Positions 14,931 through 26,008 of a DNA stretch of 64,000 bases are shown here, piece after piece (positions within the stretch are counted from its first letter, which is position 1; each line of letters begins with the position of its first letter). Origin of the DNA: Agelas oroides (taxonomy: Eukaryota > Porifera > Demospongiae > Agelasida > Agelasidae); contig OX422203.1 in the NCBI GenBank assembly GCA_949130485.1, forward strand, positions 6,686,429 to 6,750,428. Reading direction: 5' to 3'. The translations under genes were made by a program, and so were the position numbers. Under the pieces are notes generated by a model. It saw only the letters and a program-made list of their open reading frames with translations. It had not been told where the DNA came from and searched no databases.

Positions 14931-15935
14931 ATATTACCAAGAAGCTATGGGCAAGAAGAGTTTAAAAATGTAAACCCTTTCTCGGTGCAAAAGGCGCACA
15001 AAGCTGTACGGGCCTGCCAATATCACCGTCCCCTGCGGCGCAGTATAGTGCCGCCTATGGAAATTCGCGTACATTCGCGATACCTCCTAGCTCGGTTCAA
15101 AGGTTGCACTAATGCAATATGCATATTACCAAGAAGCTATGGGATGAAGAGTTAAAAATGTAAACCCTTTCTCGGTGCAAAAGGCGCACAAAGCTGTACG
15201 GGCCTGCAAATATCACCGTCCCCTGTGGCGCAGTATAGTGCCGTCAATGGAAATTCGCGTACATTCGCGACTCCTCCTAGCTCGGTACAAAGGTTGCACT
15301 AATGCAAGATGCATATTACCATGAAGCTATGGGCATGAAGATTTAAAAATGTAAACCCTTTCTCGGTGCAAAGGACGCACAAAGCTGTACGGGCATACCA
15401 ATATCACCGTCCCCTGCGTCGTAGTATAGTACCGTGAATGGAAATTTGCATACATTCGTGACTCCTCCTAGCTCGGTACAAAGGTTGCACTAATGCAAGG
15501 TGCATATTATCTAGAAGCTATCGGGATGAAGAGTTTACAAATGTAAACCCTTTCTCGGTGCAAAAGGCGCACAAAGCTGTACGGGCCTGCCAATATCACC
15601 GTCCCCTGTGACACAGTATAGTGCCGTCTATGGAAATTCGCGTACATTCGCTACTCCTCCTAGCTCGGTACAAAGGTTGCACTATTGTAACCTGTATCAT
15701 GGCGTACGGTAGTACGCCATATGTAGGGATGACCCCGAAAAAAAATGGCGGCCACATTCAAAGTGCACAAATGACACGCTCGAAATGTCCGCGTTAGATA
15801 AGTCAACGGCCTCCATGAGCCATATCAGACATTATCGAGTGCTTCCATGGGCAACAGGATCGTTAAATTTGCTGGAAAGCATCGCTAAGTACCTGACAGT
15901 CAAGTCGCTAAAAAAGGCAAATCGTCTATCTTCTG

Positions 15936-15936
<1 letters not shown>

Positions 15937-15966
<30 letters not shown>

Positions 15967-15978
15967 CTTCTTCTTCTT
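15937..15978 (+). repeat. (TTC)n microsatellite
   Basis: About fourteen near-perfect TTC/CTT units. Similar trinucleotide tails end some non-LTR retrotransposons, including the LINE fragment at 59,608-60,366. Nothing coding adjoins this copy, so I only note the resemblance. Confidence 0.95.
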
Positions 15979-16314
15979 TTGCTCACCACGATAGCACGAC
16001 AACGGCTGAAGCTATTACAGCAATTCAAACGCGAAAGATCAGCATAAATTACTGGGTATTATACCCACCACTCATCGTTCTCAAAGAAAGAAGTCGAATT
16101 AATCGGCGATTCTCAGGTAACCCCACGCTTATGCTTGCTGCTATACGCCATTTTGTTAGAATAGAATATTCATAGCGATTACGTCAACAGAAGTTCAACA
16201 GCTACAGCACGTGAAGTTGGCATGCAGCTGCGGTTATTCTACTTCCGTAGAGAGCTTGACGATCGATTGATTCCCAAACGATTGCATATGTTGCTACTTT
16301 CATACAGCAGTTGA

Positions 16315-16500
16315 CGTACTTGTGCTGGATTTGACAAGGAACGCAGTATGCGTAACGTCCACAAGAAACGGGCGCGGGATAAGCAGAACTATCTGCGAAA
16401 CAAAGAAAGCAAAAGGCAAGCGTCCCGTAACAAGTACTGGAAGAACCCGGAAAAACACTCTTACTCTCCAAGGGTTCCTTTACCACAGTTATGCCTTACC
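16315..16500 (+). pseudogene. Short basic open frame, possible mobile-element protein fragment
   Basis: The frame from 16,315 reads a lysine/arginine-rich peptide with segments KKRARDKQNYLRNKESKRQ and ASRNKYWKNPEKH before running into unrelated sequence and a stop near 16,500. The pattern of basic residues, aromatic residue and NPEK resembles low-complexity repeats seen ahead of Helitron-type or other DNA-transposon proteins in invertebrates. I am working from memory of that pattern only. The fragment is short, has no catalytic domain, and could be chance. Confidence 0.25.
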
Positions 16501-16860
16501 TCTTTATGACCTATGTACCTGCCACCCACCATACACAACCTACACACACCTGCCCACAATGTATAACCAGCTATAGAAACTGTTCCTTGGACAACACACA
16601 ACATACAGTGTTACAACCCTGTCATACAACAGAACAGGTAGACAGTCATGTATATACCACAGTGCCTTAGAACAACCACTCACACACACATGCACATACC
16701 CAATTAGACAACAGTTACACCCATGATTCCATTGTCAAGTGGACAAGTGCAAACAGCTAACATCCTCCAGAAATCCATCAACATCAACAATAAACTACAT
16801 AACAAGTCATTTCACTTGGGGTGTGGTTACACAACAACAACAAAAAAACAACAGAAACAA

Positions 16861-17527
16861 GTCACAAAAAAGTTTGCCAAACGCAAACAAGCACATGTAG
16901 GGATGAAATCCTCAAAAACCAACCAAACAAGACGGGAACGACACCACAATACTTTTACACCATCCCTACATCTTGTGCCATTTTGCCACCTGTACACAAC
17001 ACAAAACCCTCTACATTTGTACTTATTAGCCCACACCAACCACAAACATAGTACTTCACTCCATTCAACTATCTCACAAAATAACCCATCCTTCACAAAG
17101 CATTACAAAATTACCGCTACTCACTTCACAGCCACCTGTATACAAGACAACCCATATCTATCATGCTAAACAGGCATAAAACTTAACATAATGCACATTC
17201 CAACATAACACACACACTCACCACTCCTCACTCACTCCACACCTTCTACACACAACTTGGACCATACCTGCTACACTCAGTAGCAACCACCAACAACACA
17301 ACATACTCACTATGCACAACACACCCACGCCACACCCTTCCATCTACAAGACAACCCTCTTCTACACACAACTAAAAAACAAATACAAACACACAGTTTT
17401 GGCAAAATGGCACAAGATGTAGGGATGGTGTAAAAGTATTGTGGTGTCGTTCCCGTCTTGTTTGGTTGGTTTTTGAGGATTTCATCCCTACATGTGCTTG
17501 TTTGCGTTTGGCAAACTTTTTTGTGAC
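16861..17527. mobile_element. Fold-back element with perfect 127-bp inverted arms
   Basis: Positions 16,861-16,987 and 17,401-17,527 are reverse complements over all 127 bp with no mismatch that I can find. They flank a 413-bp AC-rich, gene-free spacer. The right arm ends exactly where the satellite resumes. Perfect arms imply recent insertion or gene conversion between the arms. No protein is encoded, so it would be a non-autonomous fold-back or MITE-like element. Confidence 0.85.
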
Positions 17528-20500
17528 TTTATTATCAAGAAGCTACGGGCATGAAGAGTTAAAAAATGTAAACCCATTCTCGGTGCAAAAGGCGCACAAA
17601 GCTGTACGGGCCTAACAATATCACCGTCACCTGTGGCGCAGTATAGTTCCGTCCAAGGAAATTCGCGTACATTCGCGACTCCTCCTAGCTCGGTACAAAG
17701 GTTGCACTAATGCAAGGTACATTTTATCTAGAAGCTATGGGCATGAAGAGTTTAAAAATGTAAACCCTTTCTCGGTGCAAAAGGCGCACAAAGCTGTACG
17801 GGCCTGCCAATATCACCGTCCCCTGCGGCGCAGTATAGTGCCGTCAATGGAAATTTGCGTTCATTCGCGACTCCTCCTAGCTCGGTACAAAGGTTGCACT
17901 AATGTAACCTGCATATTATCAAGAAGCTATGGGCATGAAGAGTTTAAAAATGTAAACCCTTTCTCGGTGCAAAAGGCGCACAAAGTTGTATGGGCCTGAT
18001 AATATCACCGTCCACTTCGGCGCAGTATAGTGCCGTCAATGGAAATTCGCGCACATTCGCGACTCCTCCTAGCTCGGTACAAAGGTTGCACTAATGCAAG
18101 GTGCATTTTATCTAGAAGCTATGGGCATGAACAGTTTAAAAATGTAAACACTTTCTCGGTACAAAGGACGCACAAAGCTGTACGGTCCTGCCAATATCAC
18201 CGTCCACTGTGGCGCAGTATAATGCCTTCAATGGAAATTCGCGTACATTCGCGACTCCTACTAGCTCGGTACAAAGGTTGCACTATTGCAAGATTCATAT
18301 TACCAAGAAGCTATGGGCATGAAGAGTTTACAACTGTAAACCCTTTCTCGGTGCAAAAGGCGCACAAAGCTGTACGGGCCTGACAATATCACCGTCCCAC
18401 GCGGCGCAGTATAATGCCGTCAATGGAAATTCGCGTACATTCGCGACTCCCCCTATCTCGGTACAAAGGTTGCACTATTGTAACTGTTTATTATCAAGAA
18501 GCTATGGCATGAAGAGCTTAAAAATGTAAACCCTTTCTCGGTGCAAAAGGAGCACAAAGCTGTACGGGCCTACCAATATCACCGTCACCTGTGGCGCAGT
18601 ATAGTGCCTTCAATGGAAATTCGCGTACATTCGCGACTCCTCCTAGCTCGGTACAAAGGTTGCACTAACGCAAGGTGCATATTACCAAAAAGCTATGGGC
18701 ATGAAGAGTTTAAAAATGTAAACCCTTTCGCGGTGCAAAGGACGCACAAAGCTGTACGGTCCTGCCAATATCACCGTCCCCTGCGGCCCAGTATAGTGCC
18801 GTGAATGGAAATTCGCGTACATTCGCGACTCCTCCTAGCTCGGTACAATGGTTGCACTAATGCAAGGTTCATATTATCTAGAAGCTATCGGGATGAAGAG
18901 TTTAAAAATGTAAACCCCTTCTCGGTGCAAAAGGCGCACAAAGCTGTATGGGCCTGCCAATATCACCGTCTCCTGCGACACAGTATAGTGCCGTCAATTG
19001 AAATTCGCGTACATTCGCGACTCCTCCTAGCTCGGTACAAAGGTTGCACTAATGCAAGGTGCATATTACCAAGAAGCTATGGGCATGAAGAGTTTAAAAA
19101 TGTAAACCCATTCTCGGTGCAAAAGGCGCACAAAGCTGTACGGGCCTGCTAATATCACCGTCCCCTGCGGCGCAGTATAGTGCCATTAATAGCAATTCGC
19201 ATACATTCGCGATTTCTCCTAGCTCGGTACAAAGGTTGCACTAATGCAAGAAGCATATTACCAAGAAGCTATGGGAATGAAGAGTTTAAAAATGTAAACC
19301 CCTTCTCGGTGCAAAAGGCGCACAAAGCTGTATGGGCCTGCCAATATCACCGTCTCCTGCGACACAGTATAGTGCCGTCAATTGAAATTCGCGTACATTC
19401 GCGACTCCTCCTAGCTCGGTACAAAGGTTGCACTAATGCAAGGTGCATATTACCAAGAAGCTATGGGCATGAAGAGTTTAAAAATGTAAACCCATTCTCG
19501 GTGCAAAAGGCGCACAAAGCTGTACGGGCCTGCCAATATCACCGTCCCCTGCGGCGCAGTATAGTGCCATTAATAGCAATTCGCATACATTCGCGATTTC
19601 TCCTAGCTCGGTACAAAGGTTGCACTAATGCAAGAAGCATATTACCAAGAAGCTATGGGAATGAAGAGTTTAAAAATGTAAACCCTTTCTCGGTGCAAAA
19701 GGCGCACAAAGCTGTACGGGCCTGCCAATATCACCGTCCCCTGCGGAGCAGTATAGTGCCATTAATGGCAATTCGCATACATTCGCGATTTCTCCTAGCT
19801 CGGTACAAAGGTTGCACGATTGCAATCTGCAGATTATCAAGAAGCAATGGCATGGAGAGTTTAAATATGTAAACCTTTTCTCGGTGCAAAAGGCGCACAT
19901 AGCTGTACGAGCCTGCCAATATCACCGTCCATTGCGGCGCAGTATAGTGCCGTCAATGGAAATTCGCGTACATTCGCGACTCCTCCTAGCTCGGTACAAA
20001 GGATGCACGATTGCAACCTGCATATTATCAAGAAGCAATGGGCATGAAGAGTTTAAATATGTAAACCTTTTCTCGGTGCAAAAGGCGCACAAAGCTGTAC
20101 GGGCCTGCCAATATCACCGTCCCATGCGGCGCAGTATAGTGCCGTCAATGGAAATTCGCGTACATTCGCGACTCTTCCTAGCTCGGTACAAAGGTTGCAC
20201 AATTGCAACCTGCATATTATCAAGAAGCTATGGGCATGAGGAGTTTAAAAATGTAAACCCTTTCTCGGTGCAAAAAGCGCACAAAGCTGTACGGGCCTGC
20301 CAATATCACCGTCCCCTCCGGCGCAGTATAGTGCCGTCAATGGAAATTCGCGTACATTCGCGACTCCTCCTAGCTCGGTACAAAGGTTGTATTAATGCAA
20401 GGTGCATATTATCAAGAAGCTATGGGCATGAGGAGTTTAAAAATGTAAACACTTTCTCGGTGCAAAAGGCTCACAAAGCTGTACGGGCCTGCCATTATCT

Positions 20501-22714
20501 CCGTCCAATGCGGAGCAGTATAGTGCCGTCAATGGAAATTCGCGTACATTCGCGACTCCTCCTAGCTCGGTACAAAGGTTGCACTAATGCAAGGTGCATC
20601 TTATCAAGAGGCTAGGGGCATGAACAGTTTAAAAATGTAAACCCTTTCTCGGTGCAAAAGGCGCACAAAGCTGTACGGGCCTGCCAATATCACCGTCCCC
20701 TGCGGCGCAGTATAGTGACGTCAATGGAAATTCGCGTACAATCGCGACTCTTCCTAGCTCGGTACAAAGGTTGCACTAATGCAACCTGCATATTATCAAG
20801 AAGCTATGGTCATGAAGAGTTTAAAAATGTAAACCCTTTCTCGGTGCAAAAGGCGCACAAAGCTGTACGGGCCTGCCAATATCACCGTCCCCTCCGGCGC
20901 AGTATAGTGCCGTCAATGGAAATTCGAGTACATTCGCGACTCCTCCTAGCTCGGTACAAAGGTTGTATTAATGCAAGGTGCATATTATCAAGAAGCTATG
21001 GGCATGAGGAGTTTAAAAATGTAAACACTTTCTCGGTGCAAAAGGCTCACAAAGCTGTACGGGCCTGCCATTATCTCCGTCCAATGCGGAGCAGTATAGT
21101 GCCGTCAATGGAAATTCGCGTACATTCGCGACTCCTCCTACAAAGGTTGCAATAATGCAAGGTGCATATTATCAAGAAGCTATCGGCATGAAGAGTTTAA
21201 AAATGTAAACCCTCTCACGGTGCAAAAAGCGCACAAAGCTGTGCGGGCCTGCCAATATCACCGTCCCCTCTGGCGCAGTATAGTGCCGTCAATGGAAATT
21301 CGCGTACATTCGCGACTCTTCCTAGCTCGGTACAAAGGTTGCACTAATGCAAGGTGCATATTATCAAGAAGCTATGGTCATGAAGAGTTTAAAAATGTAA
21401 ACCCTTTCTCGGTGCAAAAGGCGCACAAAGCTGTACGGGCCTGCCAATATCACCGTCCCCTCCGGCGCAGTATAGTGCCGTCAATGGAAATTCGAGTACA
21501 TTCGCGACTCCTCCTAGCTCGGTACAAAGGTTGTATTAATGCAAGGTGCATATTATCAAGAAGCTATGGGCTTGAGGAGTTTAAAAATGTAAACCCTTTC
21601 TCGGTACAAAAGGCGCACAAAGCTGTACGGGCCTGCCAATATCACCGTCCCCTGCCGCGCAGTACAGTGCCGTCAATGGAAACTCGCGTACATTCGCGAT
21701 TCTTCCTAGCTCGGTACAAAGGTTGCACTAATGCAAGGTGCATATTATCAAGAAGCTATGGTCATGAAGAGTTTAAAAATGTAAACCCTTTCTCGGTGCA
21801 AAAGGCGCACAAAGCTGTACGGGCCTGCCAATATCACCGTCCCCTCCGGCGCAGTATAGTGCCGTCAATGGAAATTCGAGTACATTCGCGACTCCTCCTA
21901 GCTCGGTACAAAGGTTGTATTAATGCAAGGTGCATATTATCAAGAAGCTATGGGCATGAGGAGTTTAAAAATGTAAACACTTTCTCGGTGCAAAAGGCTC
22001 ACAAAGCTGTACGGGCCTGCCATTATCTCCGTCCAATGCGGAGCAGTATAGTGCCGTCAATGGAAATTCGCGTACATTCGCGACTCCTCCTACAAAGGTT
22101 GCAATAATGCAAGGTGCATATTATCAAGAAGCTATCGGCATGAAGAGTTTAAAAATGTAAACCCTCTCACGGTGCAAAAAGCGCACAAAGCTGTGCGGGC
22201 CTGCCAATATCACCGTCCCCTCTGGCGCAGTATAGTGCCGTCAATGGAAATTCGCGTACATTCGCGACTCTTCCTAGCTCGGTACAAAGGTTGCACTAAT
22301 GCAAGGTGCATATTATGAAGAAGCTATGGGCATGAAGAGGTTAAAAATGTAAACCCTCTCTCAGTGCAAAAGGCGCACAAAGCTCTACGGGCCGGGCAAT
22401 ATCTCCGTCCCTTACAGCGCCGTATAGTGCCGTCAATGGAAATTCGCGTACTTTCGCGACTAATCCTAGCTCGGTACAATGGTTGCACTAATGCAAGGTG
22501 CATATTATCAAGAAGCTATGGGCTTGAGGAGTTTAAAAATGTAAACCCTTTCTCGGTACAAAAGGCGCACAAAGCTGTACGGGCCTGCCAATATCACCGT
22601 CCCCTGCCGCGCAGTACAGTGCCGTCAATGGAAACTCGCGTACATTCGCGATTCTTCCTAGCTCGGTACAAAGGTTGCACTAATGCAAGGTGCATATTAT
22701 CAAGAAGCTATGGG
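17528..22714 (+). repeat. 192-bp tandem satellite array, block 2 (about 27 units)
   Basis: This has the same unit, orientation and 192-bp spacing as block 1, with more divergent units: TTGTAACCTGCATATTATC variants, PLRRSIVPLIAIRIHS variants and 8-bp deletions. A two-unit higher-order repeat is visible near 18,900-19,700 (offset 384 bp). A roughly five-unit repeat near 20,650-22,330 includes the shared deletion of GCTCGGTA at about 21,138 and 22,090. One frame stays open for up to 295 codons. It ends inside a unit at the 2.4-kb insertion. Confidence 0.95.
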
Positions 22715-25116
22715 TAGCGATCTCCAACTAAAATTGAAACCTTACAAATGCAACAAGATAAGGGCCTACAAATTTTTTTCAGCCAGAGTGATTGATATTA
22801 GTGCAAGTTTGACATTTGTATCTAATTCGTGGCCTAAGTTATGATTTTTAGAAGTAAAAGTCTGGTTTTTCAGATTTTCCATACAAATCATGGCACCGTA
22901 ATCCATGCAAAGAGCACTCCTTTTTCTTTTTCAATATCTTCACTTCTGAACAAGCTATCAACATGAAACTTGCACCAAACAGGCAACAAAAAATCAAATT
23001 TATAATTTGAATTGTGTAACTTGTATGGCTTCAATTAAATACCTGGACATTATCTCACTTGCAGTACAGAAGTTTTATTGAATGTCACAAACTTATTTTT
23101 TGTCCGCTATTTTTGATACAACATTTACACTACACAGTGGAATAAGATTTTTCTTGCTATATCTTCATGCATATCAAGAAGTTTCAGCCTAAATCGATCA
23201 TTGCACCTAAAAGTATTAACGAAGAACTAATATGAATAAATGCGAAAGTTATGACATCATGCAATGATTACGCAATCATTTATTAGCTTCAGCTGGAGTG
23301 TTTGACAGCGAGGGATGGATACAAGCTGTGAAATGGGATGCGGAGTACTTGATTTACCCTTGTGAAAGACGATATGCACCGAAATTGGGAATGGTGAACC
23401 ACTGAACACTCGAGAATCGATCGCCTGGTAAATCGCTAGATGTAGCTACATAGCTGTAGCGTGGTGCTAGACTGACTTAGGCATACCGTTTTAGCCAATG
23501 CACTTAGTAGAAAACAGCTTGTGAGCTCTCTTCCATGGCCGTCATCTCTTTCCACCACCCAACAGACTGGGTCCAACAGCACGCTATGATAGCCCAAAAT
23601 CATGGAAGTGGAAGTTGACGATTCTCACGATAGCAGTATTGTCAGTTTAAAAGTCATTGGCCGACAGCAGGAACGAAGTAACTAGCAAAATCATATATCA
23701 ACAGAATCCTCGAGCGTTGGGCTACATTGCCCTTGGTTGGAAATTTCTTGATTTTACTTAGAATTTGAGTTACATGCAGGTAAATATTGATGTGTGACTA
23801 TTCCCTATTACTTAACTATGTGACAGTCAATTGTATAGTGATGTTAACGGCCCAAAGACAGAGCGGAGCAGTAGCATGAAACTTGCATGGATTTGAAGCT
23901 TTTATCAAGAAGAATTCAGTGGTGACTTGGAAAAATTGATATCTTGTCACAGGAGAGAGTTATTTCATAAAATATCTTGCCACAGTACTAATTTCCTATA
24001 CTGTCACCATGGTGTAAAGGTGCTAATAGGTACTATCTTCAACAAATGATCACAAACTTCTTCATATGAAAGTCCTAGTGTAACAACACCTTTCTCATAT
24101 TGTACATTCGTACATTGTGCACTTCCTGAAGCTGTATTCTAGATATGAGCTGTATACCAGTATTATACACCCTCTTTATTACACCACTTGTGCCCAATTG
24201 GGGTTCACCATGACCATCAAGTGGAGCTGGAACTGTCTTAATTCAAGTTCTCAAAATGAGTGAGTAGCTCAGCCACTGAAAATTTCTTGTGATTCAGGAA
24301 GAGTTCTTTGTCTGGGTAATTTAGCCCTAGTACTTGCTTTCTAAGGTCAATCCCAGACTTGAGTCTTCATATTTGCAGACATTGACCTTTGTTTATTTCT
24401 GACACCATCATGCATCTGGCATAGTCAACACTGCACTATTTTCTCTCTCAACGCCTCAACACGGATTTCAGGGACCTGCATAGTGCCCAGCTGTGCAGCT
24501 AGGGCCTAGGGACAAGCTAGGCATGTGGAAATTATTGTTTGCACAAAATTATCTCAGCAATTCAGTGTCAGCAGGGTCTAAATAACTATCCGGAGTAACA
24601 AGGGACATATATTAACTGCATGCAGTCCTGGGTATATCAAGCTCGTGCTAACGAACCTGTATCTACTTGTAATACGGGCAGTAATCCACCGTTAAACATT
24701 TTGTGTCGAATTTTGGGCTGCTTTTAACTCGCTTACCGACAGATCCATGTTTTTTAACGCAAAACAACTCCCAGATCTGAAATCAGGGTCCTGTCTTGGA
24801 GCAGTCAAACGGCTCAGAAACAGATTATCCAGTTGCGGAAATACATCGCAAAATGAACAGTAGGCGGTGCCACAAATCAAATATAAATTATTATCAATTT
24901 TTATTCCGCATTACTTAACCATTGTAGATTTACGTAAGAAAAATTGTTAACGCGTAACTCCGGAAATACTCGCCCGATTTCCACGAAACAAATTTTGTTT
25001 GGAAGGACAGTGACTGGGCTTTTTCGTGATCAACCAACGAAGACATCTTCATTATCAGTTTTTGCAATAAAATTTTTATACTACAGAGCGTAAAATCATA
25101 GAGGTTGGAGATCGCT
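22715..25116. mobile_element. 2.4-kb non-autonomous DNA transposon with hAT-like ends
   Basis: The element interrupts a satellite unit. The 8-bp GCTATGGG is present on both sides (22,707-22,714 and 25,117-25,124), and removing one copy restores the unit. The left end reads TAGCGATCTCCAAC and the right end reads GTTGGAGATCGCT, giving inverted repeats of about 13 bp. An 8-bp target duplication and ends fitting YARNG are typical of the hAT superfamily. The interior has only short, unrelated open frames and no transposase that I can recognise, so the copy is probably non-autonomous or decayed. It is AT-rich compared with the flanking satellite. Confidence 0.8.
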
Positions 25117-26008
25117 GCTATGGGCATGAAGAGTTTAAAAATGCAAACCCTTTCTCGGTGCAAAAGGAGCACGTTTCGGTGCATGTCTGCCAATATCACT
25201 GTCCCCTGCCGCGCCGTATAGTGCTGTCAATGGAGATTCGCGTACTGTCGCGACTCTTCCTAGCTGGGTACAATGGTTGCACTAATGCAAGGTGCATATT
25301 ATCAAGAAGCTATGGGCATGAAGAGTTTAAAATGTAAACCCTTTCTCGGTGCAAAAGGCGCACAAAGCTTTACGGGTCGGCCAATATCTCCGTCCCTTAC
25401 AGCGCCGTATAGTGCCGTCAATGATAATTCGAGTACAGTCGCGACTCTTCCTAGCTCGGTACAAAGGTTGCACTAATGCAAGGTGCATATTATCAAGAAG
25501 CTATGGGCATGAAGAGTTTAAAAATGTAAACACTTTCTCAGTGCAAAAGGCGCACAAAGTTCTACGGGCCGGCCAATATCTCCGTCCCTTACAGCGCCGT
25601 ATAGCGCCGTCAATGATAATTCGCGCACAGTCGCGACTCTTCCTAGCTCGATACAAAGGTTGCACTAATGCAAGGTGCATATTATCAAGAAGCTATGGGC
25701 ATGAAGAGTTTAAAAATGTAAACCCTTTCTCGGTGCAAAAGGCGCACAAAGCTGTACGGGCCTGCCAATATCACCGTCCCCTGCGGCGCAGTATAGTGCC
25801 GTCAATGGAAATTCGCGTACATTCGCGACTCTTCCTAGCTCGGTACAAAGGTTGCACTAATGCAAGGTGCATATTATCAAGAAGCTATGGGCATGAAGAG
25901 TTTAAAAATGTAAACCCTTTCTCGGTGCAAAAGGCGCACAAAGCTGTACGCCGAGACTGTACGGGCCTGCCAATATCACCGTCCCCTGCGGCGCAGTATA
26001 GTATAGTC
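25117..26008 (+). repeat. 192-bp tandem satellite array, block 3 (about 4.6 units)
   Basis: The satellite resumes after the hAT-like element in the same orientation and phase. The first units are the most divergent in the window (PLQRRIVPSMIIRVQS variants), followed by units like block 2. The last unit carries a short internal duplication (GCTGTACGCCGAGACTGTACGG near 25,948) and breaks off at CAGTATAGTATAGTC near 26,005. This is the right-hand edge of the array. Confidence 0.9.

Larger units (their letters stand above)
1..15690 (+). repeat. 192-bp tandem satellite array, block 1 (about 82 units)
   Basis: The motif CCCTTTCTCGGTGCAAAAGG recurs every 192 bp from position 1, then 193, 385 and onward, with only occasional 1-bp indels (for example near 4,646 and 7,353). 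Units differ by scattered substitutions, and variants recur in blocks, so higher-order repeats are present. Each unit is 64 codons in one plus-strand frame, giving a repeated peptide with landmarks VQKAHKAVRA, SIVPSMEIRVHSRLLLARYK and FKNVNPFS. Stops recur inside units: GCC TAA CAA near 1,003, 2,155, 2,539, 5,226, 5,802 and 7,529, plus AAC TAA and GC TAG variants. A small potential stem, TCGCG-TACATT-CGCGA, is kept in most units. The array begins mid-unit at position 1, so it continues outside the window. I read it as non-coding satellite DNA. Confidence 0.95.
15691..17527. mobile_element. Insertion interrupting the satellite between blocks 1 and 2
   Basis: The satellite stops at about 15,690, after GCACTATTGTAACCTG, and resumes at TTATTATCAAGAAGC near 17,528. 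The two edges fall in the same part of the unit. Contents in order: a 9-bp stem ATGGCGTAC-GGTA-GTACGCCAT (about 15,699-15,720), a TTC microsatellite, a short basic open frame, an AC-rich tract, and a perfect 127-bp inverted repeat ending exactly at the right edge. The motif ATGTAGGGATG occurs near the left edge and in both arms of the inverted repeat. I cannot define one clean pair of ends, so this may be two nested insertions. No transposase is visible. Confidence 0.6.

Noticed and set aside
19670..19925. Minus-strand open frames in satellite block 2
   Set aside because: They are reverse-strand shadows of the satellite and do not extend across further units.
11..22717. Dozens of long plus-strand open frames as separate protein genes
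   Set aside because: All are frames through the same 192-bp satellite unit. Their starts and stops are fixed by point changes in units rather than gene structure, and stops recur among neighbouring units.
1..26008. CRISPR-like array
   Set aside because: The units are 192 bp, contiguous and similar throughout. There are no short repeats separated by unique spacers and no cas genes, and the neighbouring genes are eukaryotic with introns.
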